From positions 1 to 41,015 of the forward strand of contig SLTG01000058.1 in the NCBI GenBank assembly GCA_007130045.1: a stretch of DNA of 41,015 nucleotides. Direction: 5' to 3'. Source of the stretch: Opitutales bacterium (lineage in GTDB: Bacteria; Verrucomicrobiota; Verrucomicrobiia; Opitutales; T3Sed10-336). Of this stretch, positions 10,308 to 17,237 are shown piece after piece. The notes beneath the pieces are model-generated. The model worked only from the letters and a program-made list of their open reading frames with translations. It was not told the DNA's origin and did not search any database. Position numbers and translations under genes: made by a program. Numbering within the stretch: position 1 is the first letter of the stretch; the number at the start of each line of letters is the position of its first letter.

Positions 10308-10411
10308 AATAAATCTTTTCAATTTCACCTGATATGTTCGTTCTCCCGATTTCAAATATATACCGAGATTGTCGCATACGATTCTCTTATAATTTCATCT
10401 GGAGTTTGTAA

Positions 10412-10654
10412 ACTTCCTTCGCAATTCCCGTATCCATCCGCGGGCGAACTGGCTTGCCGATGACGGAACACCGATACCGGAGAGCGGCGAGCCGTTGCCC
10501 CGGCATCCTTGCGGGCACAATGGTGCTTATCAGCTCCGCGTTCGCCTTGCTCGTCGATCCCTGGTGTTTATTGCCGGCGGTCTTCGTCGGCGTCAACCTG
10601 ATTCAGTCCGCCTTTACGGAACAACCGCCCGGAGTCGGAAAGTTCATGGCTTGA
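10412..10654 (+). pseudogene. YgaP-like DUF2892 membrane segment, remnant
   Basis: The open frame contains TGLPMTEHRYRRAA followed by a hydrophobic segment ending DPWCLLPAVFVGVNLIQSAF. This matches the end of a rhodanese domain ('aGLPV') joined to a DUF2892 transmembrane hairpin as in YgaP-like sulfurtransferases. The usual continuation 'TGFCPm' after QSAFT is replaced by EQPPGVGKFMA and a stop, and no rhodanese domain precedes it. I read it as the C-terminal remnant of a rhodanese-family membrane protein; a short functional membrane peptide starting at the ATG at 10460 cannot be excluded. Confidence 0.5.
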
Positions 10655-10672
10655 CAAATGAACAGGCGTCCA
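10651..10672 (+). promoter_or_regulatory. lexA promoter with candidate SOS box
   Basis: A consensus -35 hexamer TTGACA (10651-10656) is followed by tgaac-aggc-gtcca at 10659-10672, an imperfect palindrome of the GAAC-N4-GTTC type with one mismatch in the right half. This is the arrangement expected for autorepression of lexA. The spacing places the box between -35 and -10, where bound LexA would block polymerase. Confidence 0.5.
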
Positions 10673-10694
10673 TAGTCATTTATTCACTATGGAC
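10668..10694. promoter_or_regulatory. Inverted repeat spanning the lexA start codon
   Basis: gtccatagt (10668-10676) and actatggac (10686-10694) are perfect 9-bp arms separated by 9 nt. The right arm contains the lexA ATG (10689-10691). It could be a second operator or an RNA hairpin that hides the start codon. No Shine-Dalgarno is visible, so a short or leaderless transcript is possible. Confidence 0.4.
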
Positions 10695-11324
10695 TCTCTA
10701 ACACTTCGCCAGCAGGAAATCCTCGGTTTCATTCGTATTTACTCCCGGGACAACGGTTATTGGCCCAGTATCCGGGAAATTCAAAGTCACTTCGGATTCA
10801 AGAGCACCAACGCCGTCGCCGGTCACCTCCTCGCCCTGGAGCGCAAGGGGGTGATTTCGAGAGCGCCGGGACAGGCACGGGCGTATCGCGTCATGTCCGA
10901 CAAGGACGGCGCCCCCTCCACCCGCGACACGCTGGACGTTGTCGATATTCCCGTATTCGGGAATATTACCGCCGGTTACCCGGAGGGCGTGGAATCCGGA
11001 AACGCGGTGGCGCAGCTCCAGATCGACGTCGAATCCGCCGGACTGAACAGGAGCCGGAAAAATTTCGCCCTTCGCGTCCGCGGCGAAAGCATGATCGACG
11101 CGGGCATCCAGGACGGGGACACCGTGATCGTGGAAGTGCGAACGCCGCGCAACGGCGACATCGTCGCCGCGCTGATCGACGGCGAAACCACACTCAAACG
11201 CTACGTCCAGACCTCCAACCGTCCGCCCTTTCTGAAGGCCGAAAACGCATCCTTCCCGTCGATCCACCCGATTAACGAACTCATCGTCCAGGGTGTGGCG
11301 ACTTCCGTGGTACGACGTCTTTGA
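10689..11324 (+). CDS. lexA: LexA repressor, SOS regulator and self-cleaving serine protease
   Basis: The 211-residue protein represses DNA-damage genes and inactivates itself when RecA filaments stimulate autoproteolysis. The N-terminal winged helix (residues 1-70) contains TLRQQEILGFI and WPSIREIQSHFGFKSTNAV. The C-terminal S24 peptidase domain has the Ala95-Gly96 cleavage site in NITAGYPEG, the nucleophile Ser134 in RGESMIDAGI and the general base Lys170 in TTLKRYV. All are intact and the length is normal. The upstream region carries a TTGACA box overlapping a GAAC-N4-GTYC-like site, consistent with autoregulation. No SOS mutasome genes follow, so it is monocistronic. Confidence 0.95.
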   Translation: MDSLTLRQQEILGFIRIYSRDNGYWPSIREIQSHFGFKSTNAVAGHLLALERKGVISRAPGQARAYRVMSDKDGAPSTRDTLDVVDIPVFGNITAGYPEGVESGNAVAQLQIDVESAGLNRSRKNFALRVRGESMIDAGIQDGDTVIVEVRTPRNGDIVAALIDGETTLKRYVQTSNRPPFLKAENASFPSIHPINELIVQGVATSVVRRL

Positions 11325-11399
11325 CACGCGCAGGAAGGCGGGCGGGTGCTCATCCTCGGACTGGGTTTCGTCGAGGAAAACGACGAAACGGATTATGCG

Positions 11400-11510
11400 T
11401 TCCGCCGGTGTGATACAGCATAAATGTATCACAGATAGGCACCGATAAGAGATTTCAGCCTTATGAATCTGTGTCATTCGTACAATCTGTGGGCAGAAAT
11501 CCCCTGATAG
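11400..11510. repeat. Dispersed 'cacagat...atctgtg' intergenic repeat
   Basis: The gap between lexA and the VOC remnant holds tatcacagataggcaccgat and later aatctgtgtcatt and acaatctgtggg. The same word family (cacagat, tcagatgggcacagat, atctgtgg) recurs near 21130-21320 and 35460-35590. No gene is visible in 11325-11564. Confidence 0.45.
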
Positions 11511-11564
11511 AGCAGAGCCCGCGGCATCGGGCCTTCCCGCTGGCCTTGTGCTCCGCGCCTCTCC

Positions 11565-11819
11565 TCACCCTGATTTTCCTTTGTGAATCGTGATGCCGTT
11601 TCCGTCGGGATCGGCGATCAGCGCGAAGCTGCAAATGGGCGACTCGATTCGTTCCTCCATGATCGTGACGCCGACGGCCTTCAGTGAGGCCACCGCGGAA
11701 TCCAGATCGTCCACCTCGAAGGCAACGGACGGTCCGCTTTGCCCGGACGGCGGCCAGGCGTTCGAGATCGAAGGCGTTAGAGAAAACTTCGGTGATCTGC
11801 TGCTGGGTTTGCTGTTTAT
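11565..11819 (-). pseudogene. VOC (glyoxalase/bleomycin-resistance) domain, C-terminal fragment
   Basis: The minus-strand frame encodes SVAFEVDDLDSAVASLKAVG, then FALIADPDGNGITIHKGKSG and a stop, the second half of a VOC-fold protein including its terminal metal-ligand strand. No start codon precedes it in this frame. Upstream, a different frame starting at 11823 reads MNKQQTQQQITEVFSNAFDL, which looks like the first residues of an unrelated gene. The locus is therefore a join between a foreign 5' end and the 3' half of a VOC gene. Confidence 0.65.
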
Positions 11820-11856
11820 TCATAATTAATTTTTCCCCTTTCGTGGTCAGCCGGTA

Positions 11857-12640
11857 TTATTGAAGGCGACTTTGGGGCTTCTCGGGGATGGTGCGCCCGA
11901 TGAATTTCTCAGTGAGCAGGTGGTCGAGGTTGTTGCGTTGAAAGGTTTCTCGGTGCCGTATTCCCAAAACTTTTTGAATTTCCACACTCTTCCGGGGAAG
12001 CTCGCAGGCCAGGAGGGCCTTGATGATCCATTCCTCGACTCACAACTTGTCCGGCGACTTGTCTGGTGACTTGTCCGGCGACTTGTCCGGCGACTTGGGT
12101 ATCCTCTCCCTGGCCTTGGGGTTTCATCGGCGGGTTGAGGCGGAAGCCTGCGCGGGTGCCTTCGAAACTGGGGTGGGCACCGTTGGTATGGACGGGGAGG
12201 TATTTATGGATATTGATGAACCCGGAGCCCAATTCGTCGAAGCGGCCGAGCCGGATCATGAACTTGCAAATAGAGGGGTTTTCGCGTGGGATGCGAAGTT
12301 GTCCGGGGTGATGGGCTGGTGGAAATACTGGGTTCCCGGGTTGTCGAGGAGGACGCGGTCTTCGTAAATGATGAGGCGTCCTCGCCGCGGAGATGGATTT
12401 CGCCCTTGTGGCGATGGATTTGGGAGCTGAGAGGCACTTGCAGGACGATGATCGATTTGCCATCCAGCTGTTCCTCTTTCGGGAACAGGAGGTAGGGAGG
12501 ATCGAGCTTGTGCGGGTTGTTGGAGACAGCGGCGATTTCCTTCTTGAGCCGGGCAACGGCTTCCGGCTCGACGCCAGTAACGGTTCCATCGTCGCGAATG
12601 CCGAGCATCTCCAATGGATCGAGGGCAAACTCAACCTCAC
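11857..12640 (-). pseudogene. AlbA_2-type ATP-binding/transcriptional regulator protein, multiply frameshifted
   Basis: Four segments in changing frames on the minus strand reconstruct one protein. They are: RDDGTVTGVEPEAVARLKKE through PLSSQIHRHKGEIHLRGED; then RLIIYEDRVLLDNPGTQYFH; then NPSICKFMIRLGRFDELGSG through the tandem 'QVAGQVAGQVTRQVAGQV' linker; and finally KALLACELPRKSVEIQKVLG ending PEKPQSRLQ. This is the order seen in AlbA_2 (Schlafen-like) domain regulators with a C-terminal winged helix. At least three frame changes, near 12378, 12285 and 12040, and loss of the AlbA_2 N-terminus indicate a decayed gene rather than a single sequencing error. Confidence 0.7.
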
Positions 12641-12746
12641 GGTGTTGGCGCAGTTCAACATTGAATTCACGATTTCCAACCAAGCCGGAATGGGAGAAAT
12701 TGCTCGAACCGGTAATCACGAATCCGAAATCAATGGCTTCCGTTTA
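12641..12746 (-). pseudogene. PLD-domain helicase fragment fused to the AlbA_2 pseudogene
   Basis: The minus strand reads EAIDFGFVITGSSNFSHSGL then VGNREFNVELRQ, the phospholipase-D-like segment found in PLD-containing DEAD/DEAH helicases ('GSSNFSxSGLxxNxEFNVEL'). It is directly continuous with the AlbA_2 remnant (HREVEFALDPLEML...), so two unrelated genes have been joined by deletion. A stop codon lies just upstream in the same frame. Confidence 0.6.
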
Positions 12747-12840
12747 AGAAAAAACAAGGGGTGACTACAATTTTACAGAAAAAGCAGATACATCAATCAG
12801 GTAAACCCCTACTATTGAATTGAACCAAACACATTAATCC

Positions 12841-13359
12841 ATGAATGCTACATCATCCCCTGAGTTAAAGGAAATCGAACCGGAAGTCCGAAAAGGCATT
12901 GATGAATGCGTGGACCGGTGGAAGGACAAGGAGGGGAATCTCATAATGATTCTCCACGAAATTCAAAACCAGCATGGGTATGTTCCCCGCGAAGCCAGTT
13001 TGCTTTTGGCGGAAAAAACCGGGGTCCCCATGGCACGGATTTATGAGGTCATAACCTTTTATCATTACTTCCGGCTGGTTCCCCAAGGGAAACACAATGT
13101 GACGGTGTGCAACGGCACCGCCTGCTATTTGAAGGGAGCGGGGCGTCTCCTCAACGCCTTCGAGCGGAAACTGAAGATAAAAGACGGGGAGACTTCGAAT
13201 GATCGTTTGTTCCACCTTGAAACGGTTCGTTGTATCGGCTGCTGCGGGATGTCGCCTGCCTTGGTCATTGATAAAAACACCCTGGGCAAGATGGTTCCGG
13301 AGAACATCGAGAAAATCGTGGACGATATTTTAAAGACCGAGCAAACCAATGAAAACTAA
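12841..13359 (+). CDS. hydC: [FeFe]-hydrogenase subunit, NuoE-like [2Fe-2S] protein
   Basis: A 172-residue NuoE/HndA-type subunit of a soluble NAD(P)-linked [FeFe]-hydrogenase. The N-terminal helical region (residues 15-80, ILHEIQNQHGYVPREA...IYEVITFYHYFRL) is typical of NuoE. The thioredoxin-like ferredoxin domain holds its [2Fe-2S] cluster with Cys90 and Cys95 (VTVCNGTACYLKG) and Cys131 with Cys134/Cys135 (RCIGCCGMSPA). All ligands are present. The stop overlaps the start of the next gene by 11 nt, so translation is coupled. Upstream, 12747-12840 is AT-rich and probably holds the operon promoter, though no clear -35/-10 pair stands out. Confidence 0.92.
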   Translation: MNATSSPELKEIEPEVRKGIDECVDRWKDKEGNLIMILHEIQNQHGYVPREASLLLAEKTGVPMARIYEVITFYHYFRLVPQGKHNVTVCNGTACYLKGAGRLLNAFERKLKIKDGETSNDRLFHLETVRCIGCCGMSPALVIDKNTLGKMVPENIEKIVDDILKTEQTNEN

Positions 13360-15322
13360 ATCGTTCGAAGAGACGCTGGCACTTCTGAAAAAAGGCGCCG
13401 AATCCAAGCCCGGTTCGCCGCAACGGATTCGCGTGGGACTCGATTCGGGAGGAATCGCCGCCGGGGCGGAATCGCTGATTGATGTGCTCCGCAGCGCATG
13501 CGATGAAGCCGGATTGAACATTCCCGTTGAGCGAACCGGATCCTATGGGTATGCTTTTATTGATCCCCTGGTGGAGGTGTGCGCGGACAATAAGCCGGCC
13601 ACTCTTTACGGGCAGGTGGATGAACAACTGGCCGCGCGTATCGTCAAAGACCACCTTCAGGAAAACCGGCTTTTGGAGGACCACATCGTGGCCAGCCGCT
13701 CCAGGGCAACTTCCTGCTACGGGCCGCCCGAAGCGATTCTGGTGTTGGACACGTCCCAGGAGGACGGCGATAAAACCCGTTTTTTCCAATCTTCGATCGT
13801 GGATGAACTTCGCAGCCGGGGCTGGGAAGGCAAGGTGCAGGTGGTTCGGGCTCTCGATATGGGCCTTTACGACAAGGGAATGGTCATGCAGTTGCTGCCT
13901 TCCCGCGTCACCTACACCCATGTCCTCAGTCGCGACATCGCCCGCATCGTGGAAGATTCCATCGGGAATGGCAAAGTGGTGAAAGATCTCCTCTGCGAGG
14001 AACCCGACCGGCAGGTTCGCATTGTCCTGCGGAACTGCGGCCTGATCGATCCGGAGAGCATCGAGGATGCCATCCGGGCGGGTGCCTATGAAGGCCTGGT
14101 CCGGGCCGTCACCGACGGGAATCCCGATGACGTCATTGCCACGATGAAGACCAGCGGCCTGCGCGGACGAGGCGGTGCGGGTTTTCCAACCGGGCTGAAA
14201 TGGGAATTGACGCGCAAACCGCAAGCGGATGTCAAATACGTCATCTGCAACGCCGACGAGGGAGACCCCGGCGCTTTTATGGATCGCAGTATTCTGGAAG
14301 GCGATCCCCACGCCGTTCTGGAAGGCCTCATCATTGCGGGATATGCCGTAGGGGCGAACAAAGGGTATTTTTATATTCGGGCGGAGTATCCGCTGGCGGT
14401 CAAACGGATTGAGCTGGCCTTGACGGAAGCGCGCGAAAAAGGGCTTTTGGGAAAAAACATCCTGGGATCGGGATGGGATTTTGACGCTGAAATCCGTTTG
14501 GGGGCCGGCGCTTTTGTCTGCGGGGAGGAAACGGCCCTCATCGCATCCATCGAAGGAAAGCGGGGCAGTCCCGAGCCTCGTCCCCCCTACCCTTCGGTGG
14601 AGGGATTGTGGAAGAAGCCCACCTGCATCAACAATGTGGAAACCCTTGCAGCGGTGCCTTGGATACTGGCCAAGGGCGGGGAAGCCTACGCCCGATACGG
14701 GACCGAAAAGTCCAACGGCACCAAGGTTTTCGCCGTCACCGGAAAAGTGCGCAACCCGCAATTGGTGGAAGTTCCCATGGGCACCACCGTCCAGGACATC
14801 ATATTCGAGATCTGCGGAGGCGCGCAGGACGAGATCCCCATCAAAGGGGTGCAAACCGGGGGCCCCTCCGGAGGCATCATCCCGGAAAGGCTTCTGGATA
14901 CTCCGGTCACCTATGAAAACCTGCTGGAACTTGGTTCCATCATGGGTTCGGGAGGGATGCTGGTCATGAATGAAAGCGACTGCATGGTGGATGTGTCCGC
15001 CTTTTATTTGCAATTCTGTGTGGACGAGTCCTGCGGGAAATGCGCGCCTTGCCGGATCGGCGGCTACCAAATGCTGCAATTGCTTACTAAGATCGGAAAA
15101 GGACGGGGCCGCACCGAAGATCTGACCCAAATTCACCGGATTTGCAAGTCCATGCAAACGGCTTCGCTTTGCGGCCTGGGGCAAACCGCGCCGAACCCGG
15201 TCCTGTCGACCTTGAAATACTTTGAAGAGGAATACAAAGGCTACATCGAGGGAGGCCCCGCCTACTCCCGTAAACGCAAAAAAGGACTGGAAGAAGGAAA
15301 AAACCTGAAAGCCCTCGCCTGA
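13349..15322 (+). CDS. hydB: [FeFe]-hydrogenase subunit, NuoF-like FMN/NADH-binding flavoprotein
   Basis: A 657-residue NuoF/HydB-type subunit that binds NAD(H) and FMN and passes electrons to the catalytic subunit. The NADH/FMN region shows GRGGAGFPTGLKW (about residue 273) and NADEGDPGAFMDR; an SLBB domain follows, then the C-terminal [4Fe-4S] site with Cys562, Cys565, Cys568 and Cys608 (CGKCAPCRIG, SLCGLGQT). The N-terminal thioredoxin-like ferredoxin domain is present (residues about 26-120) but its expected Cys ligands are gone: the usual 'CGIxAGA' reads SGGIAAGA (33-40) and 'TGCxGxC' reads TGSYGYA. The additional C-terminal 2x[4Fe-4S] domain found in many HydB proteins is also absent. 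It sits within hydC-hydB-hydA. Confidence 0.93.
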   Translation: MKTKSFEETLALLKKGAESKPGSPQRIRVGLDSGGIAAGAESLIDVLRSACDEAGLNIPVERTGSYGYAFIDPLVEVCADNKPATLYGQVDEQLAARIVKDHLQENRLLEDHIVASRSRATSCYGPPEAILVLDTSQEDGDKTRFFQSSIVDELRSRGWEGKVQVVRALDMGLYDKGMVMQLLPSRVTYTHVLSRDIARIVEDSIGNGKVVKDLLCEEPDRQVRIVLRNCGLIDPESIEDAIRAGAYEGLVRAVTDGNPDDVIATMKTSGLRGRGGAGFPTGLKWELTRKPQADVKYVICNADEGDPGAFMDRSILEGDPHAVLEGLIIAGYAVGANKGYFYIRAEYPLAVKRIELALTEAREKGLLGKNILGSGWDFDAEIRLGAGAFVCGEETALIASIEGKRGSPEPRPPYPSVEGLWKKPTCINNVETLAAVPWILAKGGEAYARYGTEKSNGTKVFAVTGKVRNPQLVEVPMGTTVQDIIFEICGGAQDEIPIKGVQTGGPSGGIIPERLLDTPVTYENLLELGSIMGSGGMLVMNESDCMVDVSAFYLQFCVDESCGKCAPCRIGGYQMLQLLTKIGKGRGRTEDLTQIHRICKSMQTASLCGLGQTAPNPVLSTLKYFEEEYKGYIEGGPAYSRKRKKGLEEGKNLKALA

Positions 15323-15341
15323 AAACGATCCATTACCTGCC

Positions 15342-17108
15342 ATGATCAAACACAACACAGTAAAGGCAACCATCAACGGGATGGCCGTGGAAGTTCCATT
15401 CGGCACGTCCATTCTGGAAGCCGCCCGCAGCGTCCAGGTCAATATCCCCGTGCTCTGCAAGCACAAGGATTTGCTTCCCACAGCGGCCTGCGGCCTCTGC
15501 ATTGTCAAGGTAAGCGGCAACCGAAAATTGCCGAGGGCCTGTGCCACCGCCCTGGAGGATGGCATGGAGATCACCACCCATGACACCGAGTTGACCGAGG
15601 TCCGCCGCACCACCCTGGAACTGATTCTGTCCAACCACCCCAATGCCTGCCTGACCTGCGGCCGAAACGGCAGTTGTGAATTGCAGACCATGGCGGGTGA
15701 ATTCGGGATCCGGCAAGACGATATTCCCCGCTATGTCCGTGATCTGGAACCTGATTGTTCGTCCGGTTCCATTGTCATGGATTTCACCAAATGCATCAAA
15801 TGCGGCCGGTGTATCCAGGTCTGCCAACAGATGCAAAACGTGTGGGCTCTCTCCTTCCTGGACCGCGGGATCAACACCCGCATGGCTCCGGCCGGGGATA
15901 TCAGCCTGAACGAATCTCCCTGCATCCGCTGCGGCCAATGCTCCGCCCACTGTCCCACCGGCGCCATCGTGGAAAACGACGAAACCGCCGCGGTGTGGGA
16001 AGAGCTTCGCGATCCGGACAAATATTGCACCGTCCAGATCGCCCCATCCGTGCGTGTGGCCCTGGGGGAGGAATTCGGGCATGCGCCGGGCACGGATGTG
16101 ACCGGAAAGATCTACACCGCTCTCCGAAGGCTCGGCTTTAAAGCCGTGTTCGATACGAATTTTTCCGCCGACCTCACGATCATTGAAGAGGCCAGCGAAT
16201 TTCTCGAACGCTTCGCCCACGGCAATGGAGAACTCCCGCTGATTACCTCCTGTTGTCCGGCCTGGGTCGATTACATGGAGAAGCGATTTAGCGATTTTGT
16301 CCCGAATTTCTCCACCGCCAAATCCCCGCAACAAATGCTGGGGGTTTTGGCCAAAACGTATTTTGCGGAAAAATCCGGCATTGACCCGGCCTCGATCATC
16401 CAAGTGTCCATCATGCCCTGCACCGCCAAAAAATACGAATTGGAGCGGACCGACGAGATGTATGCCTCGGGCTACAAGGACGTGGACATTTCCCTGACCA
16501 CCCGCGAACTGGCCCGCATGATCAAACAATCCGGTGTGGATTTCAATCGATTGCCGGACGGGGAAGCGGATTCCATCCTCGGCACTTATTCCGGGGCGGG
16601 CCTGATTTTCGGGAGCACCGGGGGCGTCATGGAAGCCGCCCTTCGCACGGCCTATTTCAAAGTGACGGGAAAAAACCTGGAAAAGGAAGCCATCAATCTG
16701 CATGCGGTCCGGGGCATGAAGGGAATCCGTGGAGCCGCGATTGACATCGAGGGCACGGAGGTGCGGGTGGCCGTTGCTCATGGACTCGCCAACGTGGAAG
16801 CCTTGCTCAAGGAAGTCCGCGAGGCCCGCGACAGCGGTGGCCCGATTCCCTATCATTTCATTGAAGTCATGGCTTGCCCGGGAGGCTGTATCGGAGGGGG
16901 CGGCCAGCCTTACGGGGTGTCCGACGAGGTCCGGCTCCAGCGTATCAAGGGTTTGTTTGACGGCGACGAATCCATGGCTCTGCGGTTTTCCCACGAAAAT
17001 CCGGATATCAAAAAGCTCTACGACGATTATCTGGGTGAACCCTTGGGGGAAAAAGCGCACAGCCTCCTGCACGCCCATTACAAACCACGTCCGGCCTATC
17101 AGCGCTGA
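15342..17108 (+). CDS. hydA: [FeFe]-hydrogenase catalytic subunit, probable bifurcating type
   Basis: The 588-residue catalytic subunit reduces protons to H2 (or oxidises H2) at the H-cluster. The N-terminal plant-type [2Fe-2S] domain uses Cys39, Cys50, Cys53 and Cys67. A His-Cys [4Fe-4S] site follows (His99, Cys103, Cys106, Cys112), then two bacterial ferredoxin clusters (Cys151/154/157/161 and Cys194/197/200/204). H-cluster motifs are TSCCPAW (about 302), MPCTAKK (about 358) and EVMACPGGCIGGGGQP (about 508); the small-subunit tail (SHENPDIKKLYDDYLG) is fused at the C-terminus. All H-cluster cysteines are present. With hydC and hydB it forms a group A3-like, ferredoxin/NADH-linked enzyme. 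Maturases HydEFG are not in the window. Confidence 0.95.
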   Translation: MIKHNTVKATINGMAVEVPFGTSILEAARSVQVNIPVLCKHKDLLPTAACGLCIVKVSGNRKLPRACATALEDGMEITTHDTELTEVRRTTLELILSNHPNACLTCGRNGSCELQTMAGEFGIRQDDIPRYVRDLEPDCSSGSIVMDFTKCIKCGRCIQVCQQMQNVWALSFLDRGINTRMAPAGDISLNESPCIRCGQCSAHCPTGAIVENDETAAVWEELRDPDKYCTVQIAPSVRVALGEEFGHAPGTDVTGKIYTALRRLGFKAVFDTNFSADLTIIEEASEFLERFAHGNGELPLITSCCPAWVDYMEKRFSDFVPNFSTAKSPQQMLGVLAKTYFAEKSGIDPASIIQVSIMPCTAKKYELERTDEMYASGYKDVDISLTTRELARMIKQSGVDFNRLPDGEADSILGTYSGAGLIFGSTGGVMEAALRTAYFKVTGKNLEKEAINLHAVRGMKGIRGAAIDIEGTEVRVAVAHGLANVEALLKEVREARDSGGPIPYHFIEVMACPGGCIGGGGQPYGVSDEVRLQRIKGLFDGDESMALRFSHENPDIKKLYDDYLGEPLGEKAHSLLHAHYKPRPAYQR

Positions 17109-17237
17109 CCAACCTGGTAATGTACGCGGGAATCCGATAAGGTTATCCTGTGTCGGCAAATTGGCGCCGAATGGGCCGGATGTTCATTCTCAATTTCCTT
17201 TCGGAAGGAATATTTTGAATATAAGGTCCGAGCCCTT

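Noticed and set aside
13265-15691. 808-residue open frame on the minus strand over hydC-hydB
   Set aside because: It is antisense to an unmistakable NuoF-type gene, has low-complexity composition (Gly/His/Phe/Arg-rich) and shows no family motifs; it arises from codon bias of the real gene.
15333-17159. 608-residue minus-strand open frame over hydA
   Set aside because: Antisense shadow of the hydrogenase catalytic subunit, which has every H-cluster motif on the plus strand.
17109-17237. Riboswitch (for example cobalamin) in the leader of the TonB receptor
   Set aside because: Only a 5-bp hairpin (ttcct...aggaa) is visible and none of the conserved riboswitch boxes could be found.
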